Position numbers and translations under genes: made by a program. From Sva-07 sp963710625 (GTDB taxonomy: Bacteria > Actinomycetota > Acidimicrobiia > Acidimicrobiales > Ilumatobacteraceae), in NCBI GenBank assembly GCA_963710625.1, contig CAVQBG010000009.1, positions 248,001 through 312,000 of the forward strand: a stretch of 64,000 nt of DNA, written 5' to 3'. The notes under the pieces are model-generated. The model was not told the origin of the DNA. It saw only the letters and a program-made list of their open reading frames with translations, and searched no databases. Below are positions 35,414 through 43,185 of this stretch, one piece after another; positions within the stretch are counted from its first letter, which is position 1, and each line of letters begins with the position of its first letter.

Positions 35414-37135
35414 ATGTCGAACCAGAGCAAGAAGATCATCGTCGTCGGTGGCGTCGCCGGTGGCGCCAGCGTTGCTGCCCGAGCTCGCCGGCTGTCGGAG
35501 GAGGCGCACATCATCGTGATCGAACGAGGCAGCTTCGTCTCGTATGCGAACTGCGGGCTGCCCTTCCACATCAGCGGGGAGATCGAGGACCGCGAAAGCC
35601 TGCTGGTCCAGACTCCCGAGGGCCTGAAGAACCGGTTCGATCTCGACGTTCGCACCCGCAGCGAGGCGATCGGCATCGACCGTGAGACCAGGCGCCTCGA
35701 GATCCGCGACCTCGACACCGACGAGGTCTACTCGGAGGGATACGACGACCTCGTCCTGGCCCCGGGCGCAGCCCCGCTGAGCCCACCGATTCCCGGGATC
35801 GATCGGACCGGCCACTTCGCCCTTCGTTCGATCCCCGACATGGATGCGGTGATCGAGTGGAACGACCGGGTGCAGCCACGGCACGCCACCGTGGTGGGAG
35901 CCGGCTACATCGGACTCGAGATGGTCGAGCAACTCACGCACCTCGGCATGGCGGTCACGCTGATCGAGGCGGCCCCGCAGATTCTCGGGGCCGTCGACGA
36001 GGACATCGCGTTCTGGCCACATCGGCAGCTCGAGGATCGCAACATCGACGTGCGGGTCAGCACGATGGTCGTCGGATTCGAGGAGCCGACCGACGGCGAA
36101 GACGCTCGGGCCTCCACCGTCGTCCTCGACGACGGCTCGCGCCTGCCGACCGACCTGGTGATCCTCAGCATCGGCGTGAAGCCCGAGGTCGAGCTGGCGC
36201 GAACCGCGGGTGTCGATGTCGGCGAGTTGGGCGGTATCCGGGTCAACCAGCACATGCGCACCAGCGACGAGCACATCTGGGCGGTGGGCGACGCCATCGA
36301 GGTCCGGAACCCCGTCACCCATGATTGGACACTGCTTCCGCTGGCCGGACCGGCCAACCGTCAGGGACGAGTCGCGGCCGACAACATCATGGGGCGACCC
36401 TCCCGCTACCGCGGAACGTGGGGCACGTCGGTCGTTCGGGTCTTCGACCTCACGATCGCCGCGACCGGCCTCAACGAGCGGCAGCTCCGACGAGCCGGGA
36501 TCGCCTTCGAATGTGTGCAGGTGCACCCGCTGTCCCATGTCGGCTACTACCCCGGCGCCGAGCTCTTGGACATGAAGCTGGTCTTCTCTGCCGAGGACGG
36601 GACGATCTACGGAGCCCAGGTGGTCGGCGACGAGACGGCTGCTCGTCGGATCGATGTCCTCGCCGCCGCGATCCAAGGGGGCCTGTCGGTCGACGATGTT
36701 GCGCAACTCGAGCTCTGCTACGCCCCGGCGTACGGGGCCCCGAAGGATCCGGTGAATCTCCTGGCCATGGCAGCGCGCAACGTCGTCAACGACGATGTCA
36801 GCATCGCCCAGTGGTACGAAGTGGATGATCTGGCCGACGACGAGGTGCTCCTCGACGTGCGCAGCACCGAAGAGCGCGAGGCCAGCATGATTCCCGGCTC
36901 GGTGCACATCCCGCTCGACGAGCTCCGAGGTCGTCTCGACGAACTCGACACGTCGAAGCGGTACATCGTGCACTGTTTCTCCGGTCAGCGCTCCTACTTC
37001 GCCTCTCGCATGCTCCGGCTGCGCGGTTTCGCGGTGCGCAACCTCACCGGCGGGATCCGAAGCTGGCAGGCGGCCCACCCCGACCGAGACCGCCAGAAGC
37101 CCGCGATCGAGTACATCAGCGCCCTGGCCAAGTAG
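35414..37135 (+). CDS. CoA-disulfide reductase-like NADH oxidoreductase with C-terminal rhodanese domain
   Basis: The 573-residue protein has the pyridine-nucleotide disulfide oxidoreductase fold. VGGVAGGASVAARARR is the FAD motif, SYANCGLPFHISG carries the single redox cysteine characteristic of CoA-disulfide reductase/NADH oxidase, and VVGAGYIGLE is the NADH motif. Residues 470-565 form a rhodanese domain with active cysteine in VHCFSGQRSYFASR. Such CoADR-Rhd proteins reduce CoA disulfide, per- and polysulfides. The ATG at 35414 gives the family N-terminus. The protein is larger than its nearest upstream neighbour but shows no operon link. Confidence 0.93.
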   Translation: MSNQSKKIIVVGGVAGGASVAARARRLSEEAHIIVIERGSFVSYANCGLPFHISGEIEDRESLLVQTPEGLKNRFDLDVRTRSEAIGIDRETRRLEIRDLDTDEVYSEGYDDLVLAPGAAPLSPPIPGIDRTGHFALRSIPDMDAVIEWNDRVQPRHATVVGAGYIGLEMVEQLTHLGMAVTLIEAAPQILGAVDEDIAFWPHRQLEDRNIDVRVSTMVVGFEEPTDGEDARASTVVLDDGSRLPTDLVILSIGVKPEVELARTAGVDVGELGGIRVNQHMRTSDEHIWAVGDAIEVRNPVTHDWTLLPLAGPANRQGRVAADNIMGRPSRYRGTWGTSVVRVFDLTIAATGLNERQLRRAGIAFECVQVHPLSHVGYYPGAELLDMKLVFSAEDGTIYGAQVVGDETAARRIDVLAAAIQGGLSVDDVAQLELCYAPAYGAPKDPVNLLAMAARNVVNDDVSIAQWYEVDDLADDEVLLDVRSTEEREASMIPGSVHIPLDELRGRLDELDTSKRYIVHCFSGQRSYFASRMLRLRGFAVRNLTGGIRSWQAAHPDRDRQKPAIEYISALAK

Positions 37136-37312
37136 CCCTGCGCAGGCGAGCGCGACGCGAGGCGCTCGGCGCATGCTCGGCGGGTTGCTCGGCGGGTTGC
37201 TCGGCGGGCGGCGAGCCGGCCGGGGGTCCGTGGCCGCGGTCGCCCGCGATGCCGGCCTACCAGGTGTCGGTGGTGAAGGTGAGCGTGCCGGTGTCGCCGT
37301 GTTCGTCGAAGT

Positions 37313-37423
37313 TCATCGTTCGCGCTCGGTCACGGGCTGGCGCGCACGGTCGGTCTGCTCGATTCGGTGTTCGTGTTCGAGCCGGAAGAGGCGGTGGAGC
37401 GCCTCCGGATTCGTCGGGTACAT
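37313..37423 (-). CDS. Candidate small protein (36 aa)
   Basis: The frame reads MYPTNPEALHRLFRLEHEHR and continues into IEQTDRARQPVTERER before a stop. GGAGG lies eight bases before the ATG, and codon use is GC-rich at the third position. The helix-prone, charged sequence looks protein-like. An ATGA overlap leads into a 19-codon frame that may be part of the same transcript. It lies downstream of the DUF1330-hemerythrin gene on the same strand. No family recognised; it may be spurious. Confidence 0.42.
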   Translation of the reverse strand: MYPTNPEALHRLFRLEHEHRIEQTDRARQPVTERER

Positions 37424-37450
37424 CGCGGGTTCCTCCGTGGTCGTTGGAAT

Positions 37451-37511
37451 GGGATGGGGGTGTGGGTTCGGGGTGGGTTCGGGGGGTGGGTTCGGGGTGC
37501 GTCGGGGCGGG
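37451..37511. repeat. G-rich repeat tract, C-rich on the sense strand of the hemerythrin gene
   Basis: GGGTTCGGGG recurs three times with other G-runs in 61 bp and ends next to the stop codon of the leftward gene at 37513, so that gene's transcript would carry CCCCGAACCC repeats directly after its stop. Confidence 0.85.
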
Positions 37512-37512
37512 T

Positions 37513-38517
37513 TCAGGCTCGGGCGAGGTCGTCGGCGAGCCGGTCGTACGCGTTCTGGTCGAGGCCGTTGCGGGCGATGTCGAGCAGGGCGGCGAATGCC
37601 TCGTCGGGGGCCCCGGCACGCATGGCGCCGTACCGTTCGGCGAGGTCGTGAGGGTTGACGGCGAGGACGATCAGGCGCATGTAGCCGTCCATGTCGACCG
37701 GGCTGATCGCGGCGACGAGCGCAGCGTTCGCCTCCATCAACTCGTCGAGCCCGGCCGCCCGGTTGAGCGCGGGCAGCACCTCGACCTCCTCGGTCGTCTG
37801 GTGCTGCAGGTGGGCGGCGGTGAACTCCGACAGGCTGAGGTACAGACGATGCTGGCCGATGCGGCGGTCCGTTCCGGTGACGCAGCCGAGCGCGGTGAGC
37901 TGCCGGCGGATGTCGGCGGTCAGGGCGTCGAGGTGTGCGTGCTCACGCTGGAGTCGGGCGGCGAGCACCGGGAGGTGCTGCTCGATCAGCGGGCCGAGGT
38001 AGTCGTCCTCGTGGGCTGCGTGTACATCGAGCAGGTGCAGGAGGTCGTCGATCCGGCGGCGCTCCTCGCTGAGTGCGATGTCGTCGAGTGGGTCGACGTG
38101 GCCAGCCCGTTCGGTCGCGCGGAAGAGACCGTGGCGGATGCCCTTGTGCACGTCGCGGTACAGGTCGAACCCCACGTCGGCCAGTGGTGCGTCCGCCGAT
38201 CGGACCAGATGGTGGACGGTGGCCGCCGCGGCGCCGTCGAAGAACACTGCGTCGCTCACGCTGGCGCCGTGACGCAGGTCGCGCAGGGGTGCGTACAACT
38301 CCGACGAGTACCACTCGTGGGCCCGGTCGAGCGACGGGAACTCGATCAGCACGGGGTGGGCGGGATGCCAGTCGCCCTCGACGATCTGCCATGGCCCTCC
38401 GACCACGACGTACTCGCCGCCGAACGCGGTGACCGTCTCGGTGACACGGGTGACAGAGTCGTTCATGGCGTCGTGGTCGCGGATCTCGCGGACGTCCCAG
38501 AGGCAGTAGGCGGTCAT
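37513..38517 (-). CDS. Fusion: DUF1330-like dimeric barrel + hemerythrin (HHE) domain
   Basis: The 334-residue protein starts MTAYCLWDVREIRDHDAM with a DUF1330-type ferredoxin-like barrel (residues 1-95: YVVVGGPWQIVEGDWHPAHPVLIEFPSLDRAHEWY). The remainder is helical with histidine/carboxylate spacing of a hemerythrin-like four-helix bundle (DVHKGIRHGLF, LLDVHAAHEDDYLGPLIEQH, AAHLQHQTTEEVEVLP). Such bundles bind a di-iron centre for O2, NO or redox sensing. It is divergent from a LysR gene with a dyad between, suggesting regulation by it. No membrane segment. Confidence 0.82.
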   Translation of the reverse strand: MTAYCLWDVREIRDHDAMNDSVTRVTETVTAFGGEYVVVGGPWQIVEGDWHPAHPVLIEFPSLDRAHEWYSSELYAPLRDLRHGASVSDAVFFDGAAAATVHHLVRSADAPLADVGFDLYRDVHKGIRHGLFRATERAGHVDPLDDIALSEERRRIDDLLHLLDVHAAHEDDYLGPLIEQHLPVLAARLQREHAHLDALTADIRRQLTALGCVTGTDRRIGQHRLYLSLSEFTAAHLQHQTTEEVEVLPALNRAAGLDELMEANAALVAAISPVDMDGYMRLIVLAVNPHDLAERYGAMRAGAPDEAFAALLDIARNGLDQNAYDRLADDLARA

Positions 38518-38627
38518 TGGATGGTTCCTTTCCGGATGCCGGCGCAGTGCCGGCGGGTTGGCTGATCGGGTGCCTCGATCATCCGGCTGGAGGCGCCGGA
38601 AGAGGAGCAGCGATCCGCTGTGACAGC

Positions 38628-38644
38628 CACAACATCGCGTTGTG
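38628..38644. promoter_or_regulatory. Inverted repeat, candidate LysR-type operator
   Basis: CACAAC-N5-GTTGTG lies between the divergent hemerythrin-fusion and LysR genes, 24 bases upstream of the LysR start. Position and symmetry suit a LysR autoregulatory box. No binding consensus is known for this regulator. Confidence 0.5.
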
Positions 38645-38668
38645 AGCGGCCAAGTACCCTGACGCCTC

Positions 38669-39552
38669 GTGGACATCGAACTGCGGCACCTGCGGGCGTT
38701 CGTGGTGGTCGCCGAGGAGCTCAACTTCACCGGAGCGGCCAAGCGGCTGTTCATCGCCCAACAGGCGTCGAGCACCCAGATCCGCCAGCTCGAGGACCGG
38801 ATCGGTGCCAAGCTGCTCGAACGCAACACCCGGTCGGTGTCGCTGACCACGGCCGGCGAAGTGCTGCTGGGACAGGCCCGGCTGCTGCTCGCCGATGCCG
38901 ACACCGTCGTCTCCGCGACGCGCGCTGCCGGGGCGACGCACACACCGCTGACGGTCGGTTTCGTCGCTGCGGTCGATCACCCGGAGATGAGCCACGCCCT
39001 CGACCGGTTCAGCGAGTCACACCCCGAGGTGGAGCTGATGATCAACTTCGGCGACCAACTCGATCCAACGGGCGGTCTCCGCGACGGCCAGGCCGACGTG
39101 GCGTTCGTGTACGGACCGTTCGACCACTGCGGCCTCGATCTCACCCCGGTGTACAGCGAACCGCTCGGCATCGCGCTGGCGGAGTCGCACCATCTCGCGA
39201 GCGCTGCGTCGGTCACGGTCGAGGACGTGATCGCCGAACCGACCTTCGATTTCCCCACGCGGATCGCGGGTGGCGCGACTACTGGAGCGGTGCCGACTTC
39301 CGCCGGGGCCGCCCACCCGCCAAGTACGTGGCGCAGTTCCGCACCCTCGAGGGCCTGATCGTGTCGATCCGAGCGGGACTCGGCGTGTACTTCGCCACCG
39401 AGGGACTCGTCGCCTCGGCCGGGCCGCGTGTGGTCTGGCGCCGCCTCGACGACCTGCCACCCCTGCAGCACTCCATCGCCCGACGCGCCGACGACGACCG
39501 ACCATTGGGGCGGTCGTTCGTCGACTCGGCCGCCGGCACGCTCAGCCGCTGA
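38669..39552 (+). pseudogene. LysR-family transcriptional regulator with a frameshift
   Basis: The first frame (38669-39358) encodes a full winged-helix domain (IELRHLRAFVVVAEELNFTGAAKRL...) and most of the effector domain to TFDFPTR. The second (to 39552) continues the effector domain as DRGWRDYWSGADFRRGRPPAKY and GLGVYFATEGLV. The switch is at about 39258-39265, where a single missing G in CGG-GAT restores the frame, giving about 294 residues, the normal LysR length. Either the gene is freshly inactivated or the sequence has an indel error. Its likely target is the divergent hemerythrin-fusion gene. Confidence 0.85.
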
Positions 39553-39827
39553 CGCCGGCGGATGTGAGCCGCTCACGGGCGGTGGAATCAGCTCCTCGAG
39601 CGCGAAGGCGACGAGTACCGAACCGACTGGGAAGCACGTTGATCAGCGGCCGAAGACCACTTCGTTCGGAACGGTCATGGCGCCCGACCGCCTCGACCAC
39701 GTGCTCTGACAGCGAGACACCGCTGCACCCAGAACCGCGACGAATCGGCCAGGACGCGCGGACGTCCAGGTCGTCGATGTGCTGAAGGCCCCTGTCGCCG
39801 ACGCTCCCGGTGCGGTTGCCTCGTGTC

Positions 39828-40628
39828 ATGAGTGGCGATCGTCGGCCCTGGTCGCTGGAGCGGCAGTTGGTCACGTACGGGGTCCTCGCGTGCGCGCTGT
39901 CGTGGGCGTGGTGGATTCCGATGGCCGTGCGCGGCGACGTGTCGCGCGCCGGCCAGGGCTGGCCGACGCACCTGGTCGGGCTCGCCGGGCCCGCGATCGC
40001 CGCCATCATCACAGCCGGGTTGTGCGGAGGTTGGCGCGACGTGGCCACGCTGCTGCGCCGGTGCGTGATGTGGCGCGTGCCGATGATTGCGTGGGCGGCC
40101 GTGGCGGCAGCGGTCCTCCTCGCGTTGTTCGCAATGCTCGTCGCCGACGATCCGACCGATTCGTTGTCGTATTCGGGTGCGCCGGAACTGGGGATCTCGA
40201 CGGTGCTCTTCGTGCTCCTGGTCAACGGGTTCGGGGAGGAGCTGGGGTGGCGGGGGTTCATGGTGACGCGTCTGCGCACCGAACGCTCGTTGCGCGACAC
40301 CTCGGTGATCGTCTGGCTCGTCTGGGCCGGCTGGCACCTCCCGCTGTTCTGGATCGTCGCCAACTTCCGCGACTTCGGCGTGGCCGGCACGGTCGGATGG
40401 GTCATTGGCTTGTTCTTCGGCTCGGTCTTCCTCGCGTGGTTGGTGGGCGCCGCCCGGGGGTCGGTGCTCGTGGTGGCGCTCTGGCACACCGCCTACAACT
40501 TTGCCACCGCCACCGAGGCAGGCGCCGGGGGTGTCGCCGCGGTTGCGACCATGGCGGTGGTCCTCGCGACGGTGTGGATCATGCGGTCCGGCGTCGATGG
40601 GCCGACGGCGACTGCACCGGGAGGCTGA
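39828..40628 (+). CDS. CPBP-family intramembrane glutamic protease (Abi/Rce1-like)
   Basis: The 266-residue protein has about eight membrane helices and the CPBP motifs NGFGEELGWRGFM (EExxxR), WAGWHLPLFW and ALWHTAYNF. These carry the glutamates and histidines of the intramembrane protease active site. Bacterial members process membrane substrates or confer bacteriocin self-immunity. The ATG at 39828 follows a weak ribosome site; a GTG six codons upstream is an alternative. It is convergent with the YdeI-like gene, six bases away. The 275 bp before it hold no recognisable gene. Confidence 0.9.
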   Translation: MSGDRRPWSLERQLVTYGVLACALSWAWWIPMAVRGDVSRAGQGWPTHLVGLAGPAIAAIITAGLCGGWRDVATLLRRCVMWRVPMIAWAAVAAAVLLALFAMLVADDPTDSLSYSGAPELGISTVLFVLLVNGFGEELGWRGFMVTRLRTERSLRDTSVIVWLVWAGWHLPLFWIVANFRDFGVAGTVGWVIGLFFGSVFLAWLVGAARGSVLVVALWHTAYNFATATEAGAGGVAAVATMAVVLATVWIMRSGVDGPTATAPGG

Positions 40629-40634
40629 GCGCCT

Positions 40635-41249
40635 TCACCCCTGGGCGCGCTCGCCGTTTGCGGCCTTGGCCACGATCGTGTCGATCCTGCGCTCTCTGGT
40701 GTCTTGCCGGACTGCACTGATCACCCACCAGAGCATCGCCTTGCGGGCACTCGGGGGGAACGCGTCCCACGCGAGACGGGCCGTCGGGTCGGCGTCGAGC
40801 GCAGCGGAGAGGTCGTCGGGCTCCGCGAGGTCCTCCACCGGATCGAGGATCGTCCACCAGCCGTTGCCTTTCGCGATGTCGACGGCGCGTCGTCCAGCCT
40901 CGGTCATCAGTCCGGCAGCCTCCATGTCCGCCACGCGTTGTCGGTTCAGCCGGGTCCAGGTGCTCTTCGGTTTGCGGGGTGTGAGGAGCTGCATTCCTCT
41001 GTCGTCGTCGAGGCGGTTCGCGGTCGAGTCGATCCAACCGAAGCAGATCGCCTCCTCGACCACGTCGGGGTAAGGGCACCTCGGTCTGCCGGTGACCGAT
41101 CTCCACGAGCACAACCAGACGCCGGGAGCGGTGTCGTGATTCGCCTCGAGCCAGGCTCGCCATTGCGCTCGGGATTCGGCATGGTAGATCGGGAAGCCGA
41201 ACTTCCACGTCGCCGGGTGAGCAGACGCCGAAGCCGGGACCGAACTCAT
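40635..41249 (-). CDS. YdeI/OmpD-associated family protein
   Basis: The 204-residue protein has FPIYHAESRAQWRAWLEANHDTAPGVWL, EEAICFGWIDSTANRLDDDRGMQLLTPRKPKSTWTRLNR and the helical C-terminus FPPSARKAMLWWVISAVRQDTRERR, a close match to the YdeI family. E. coli YdeI has been linked to polymyxin and peptide resistance, and molecular function is unclear. The ATG at 41249 lies inside a 49-bp sequence that recurs at 43025. Cytoplasmic, no membrane span. Confidence 0.88.
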   Translation of the reverse strand: MSSVPASASAHPATWKFGFPIYHAESRAQWRAWLEANHDTAPGVWLCSWRSVTGRPRCPYPDVVEEAICFGWIDSTANRLDDDRGMQLLTPRKPKSTWTRLNRQRVADMEAAGLMTEAGRRAVDIAKGNGWWTILDPVEDLAEPDDLSAALDADPTARLAWDAFPPSARKAMLWWVISAVRQDTRERRIDTIVAKAANGERAQG

Positions 41250-41278
41250 CGCCCCCAAGCGTACGCGGCGACGGTTCG
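41230..41278. repeat. 49-bp duplicated segment covering the ydeI-like start (copy 1)
   Basis: From GAAGCCGGGACCGAACTCAT to GACGGTTCG the 49 bp match 43025-43073 at 44 positions with no gaps. The segment spans the first codons and the immediate upstream region of the YdeI-like gene. Confidence 0.85.
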
Positions 41279-41459
41279 GCCCTCCTGCGGACGGCACGAC
41301 CTCCCAGCCGGCACCCCGCGGTTTCCCGTCTCAGGTCGACTGAATCGCTCCGGGTCTCTGGCGGCTCGACCGAACCGGAGCCGGCACATGATCCGCGATC
41401 ACCGGGCACTGCAACCGGGCATCGCGTTGCGGCGGTTGTCCAGCGCGATGCGCCGGTGA

Positions 41460-41762
41460 TCACCACGCGGCGACGAGGACACCCGCCGAGATCGCCACCG
41501 CGACGACACCGGCCGGCACCATCACACTGACGTTGCGCGACCGAGCACCGATCACGAGCGGTCCCGCAACGAAGGCAGGACCACACGCCAGTGCAGCCAC
41601 GACCCCGATGACCCGCTCGAGCACATCGTTGGCGTCACCGAACAACCCGACCGCCGGCACGAGCACAAACGCCATCAGCGCGCACATGACACCCGCGAAC
41701 GCACCGAGCACCCACGCAAAGGCAGCTTCGGACAAGCGATGAGGAGCGGAACGGGATGACAC
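41460..41762 (-). CDS. Small membrane protein
   Basis: A 100-residue protein with three predicted membrane helices (AFAWVLGAFAGVMCALMAFVL, VIGVVAALACGPAFVAGPLV and MVPAGVVAVAISAGVLVAAW). No family recognised. The start is uncertain: GTG at 41762 is the longest reasonable choice without a clear ribosome site, and an internal GTG or ATG is possible. The gene lies 13 bp downstream of the VOC gene on the same strand, so co-transcription is likely. Confidence 0.6.
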   Translation of the reverse strand: MSSRSAPHRLSEAAFAWVLGAFAGVMCALMAFVLVPAVGLFGDANDVLERVIGVVAALACGPAFVAGPLVIGARSRNVSVMVPAGVVAVAISAGVLVAAW

Positions 41763-41775
41763 GCCGAGAATCCAG

Positions 41776-42141
41776 CTACGCGCTCGGCTGCATGAGTTCG
41801 ATGCGGTTGCCGAACGGATCCGAGACGTAGACGCGGTCGAACCCGTCGAGCGGCTCGTCGTCGTCCACGGCGAAGCCGGCGGCGACGACAGCGGCAGCCA
41901 TGCTGCGTACGTCGTCCACGATGAACGCGGGGTGAGCCTTGGTCGCCGGTCGGAAGCCGGCGTCGACACCGAGGTGGACCTTCACATCCCCGTCCTCGAA
42001 CCAGCAGCCACCGCGAACCGCGAGATGATCAGGCTTCGGGACATGAGCGATGCCGAGTACCCCCTCGTAGAAGGCGACCGCCTCCGCCTCCCGCCCAGCG
42101 GGCATCGCCAGCTGCACATGGTCGAGACGACGGATGCCCAC
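41776..42141 (-). CDS. VOC-superfamily (glyoxalase/dioxygenase-like) protein
   Basis: The 121-residue protein has the two beta-alpha-beta-beta-beta modules of the vicinal-oxygen-chelate fold: IRRLDHVQLAMPAGREAEAVAFYEGVLG with the metal-ligand histidine, then HPAFIVDDVRSMAAAVVAAGF and VYVSDPFGNRIELMQ with the glutamate ligand. It may be a glyoxalase, isomerase or resistance-type protein. The GTG at 42141 matches the typical start. It appears to be co-transcribed with the small membrane protein. Confidence 0.87.
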   Translation of the reverse strand: MGIRRLDHVQLAMPAGREAEAVAFYEGVLGIAHVPKPDHLAVRGGCWFEDGDVKVHLGVDAGFRPATKAHPAFIVDDVRSMAAAVVAAGFAVDDDEPLDGFDRVYVSDPFGNRIELMQPSA

Positions 42142-42376
42142 GCCAACCAGTCTGCCCCGGCAGCCTCGCACGCGCCGGATCTCCTGGGTGAGCAATGCGA
42201 ACACCGGGCACCCGGCTCGGGCCACGATGTGCGGCGAGTGCGCTGAGGACCGCTGAGGTTGGCCCCTTCCCGACATGGCACACAGGGACTTCCTCACGAT
42301 CGATCGCCAGCCTGTGTTCCTCGGTTTCGCGGCCAGTCTGATCATGACCACGGACCACCGTTGACACGCTGATGTC

Positions 42377-42856
42377 ATGATGGACGTGATGAGCGAATAC
42401 ACACAGATGAAGGGCGCCGGTAAGTCCCGGCACCTGCCGATCGGGACTCCCGGTTCCTGCCTGACCGAAGACGACCGCGACGTCGTGTTCGACTCGGTCG
42501 ACATGTCAGGCCCCGAATGCCGCCGCTGCCGGATTCCGGTCCCGCCGGCCCGAGTGATCAACATCCAGTTCACGATCACCTCCATGGCGCCTGCGTCGGT
42601 GCTCGAGCTCGCCCGAACACAGGCCGCGGCAGCGTTCGCTTGCATCGACGACGACCCGGCTCTGGTGGTCACGGTCGGCACCGGCATCCCGAAGCAAGAC
42701 TCGGAGGGTCGAGACCGCGGCGACTGGCTGTTCGTCGTGAACGCTTCCTGGAACGCAGAGACCGGCACGCCACAACGCGGCTCGCCCGAACGGCACTACG
42801 GGCCCGAACGCCGGAACCTACCCGATCGCCGAAACACACCCGATCGCCGCAGATGA
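42377..42856 (+). CDS. Hypothetical protein with Arg-rich C-terminus
   Basis: A 159-residue protein with an ECRRCRIPVP C-x2-C motif near residue 49, an amphipathic central region, and a C-terminal tail of repeated (E/P)RR-(N/D) tetrads (PERRNLPDRRNTPDRRR). The tail could bind RNA, DNA or acidic protein. I recognise no family. ATG codons at 42377 and 42380 are both possible. Its stop overlaps the ATG of a 38-codon ORF (ATGA). Confidence 0.6.
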   Translation: MMDVMSEYTQMKGAGKSRHLPIGTPGSCLTEDDRDVVFDSVDMSGPECRRCRIPVPPARVINIQFTITSMAPASVLELARTQAAAAFACIDDDPALVVTVGTGIPKQDSEGRDRGDWLFVVNASWNAETGTPQRGSPERHYGPERRNLPDRRNTPDRRR

Positions 42857-42969
42857 CCGTCAACGACCAGCTGTTCCCGTATGTGCCGACAGCGAAGGTC
42901 GTGCACATCTCGGCCGATCGTCGTCGCACCGCGTTCCGGCAATTGCGCACTTCCTGCTCACCCCGGTGA
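42853..42969 (+). CDS. Candidate small protein (38 aa) coupled to the preceding gene
   Basis: The frame reads MTVNDQLFPYVPTAKVVHIS and continues ADRRRTAFRQLRTSCSPR before the stop. It begins with an ATGA overlap on the previous stop, a common coupling arrangement. Basic, no motif. Support is limited to the overlap and composition. Confidence 0.4.
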   Translation: MTVNDQLFPYVPTAKVVHISADRRRTAFRQLRTSCSPR

Positions 42970-43024
42970 TGCGACGAACGACCAGACTTTCTCCTTGCGC
43001 CGCATCGGGGCGTTGGCCATGAGC

Positions 43025-43073
43025 GAAGCCGAAACCGAACTCATCGCCCGCAAGCGTACGCAGGGACGGTTCG
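43025..43073. repeat. 49-bp duplicated segment (copy 2, without a gene)
   Basis: Matches 41230-41278 at 44 of 49 positions. Read leftwards it still contains an ATG followed by MSSVSAS-like codons, comparable to MSSVPAS at the YdeI-like start. No YdeI domain follows, so it looks like the remnant of a duplicated or deleted paralogue. Confidence 0.8.
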
Positions 43074-43185
43074 AGACCGCCGTCCGGACCGTGCAGCCGT
43101 GCATCCCCACCCCTCGCTCGAACGGATGCCCGGTCCTACGTCGTCACGACGCGTGGCGCAGCCCATCGCCGTCCGATCGAGTTCG

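Larger units (their letters stand above)
37136..37512. other. 377-bp gap with a G-rich tract and one small candidate ORF
   Basis: Between the rightward CoA-disulfide reductase-like gene and the leftward DUF1330-hemerythrin gene there is no long gene. The left part repeats CGGCGGGTTGCT motifs (37170-37210). A 36-codon ORF lies at 37313-37423, a 19-codon ORF (37257-37316) overlaps its end by ATGA, and the G-rich tract at 37451-37511 reaches the downstream stop. Confidence 0.6.
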
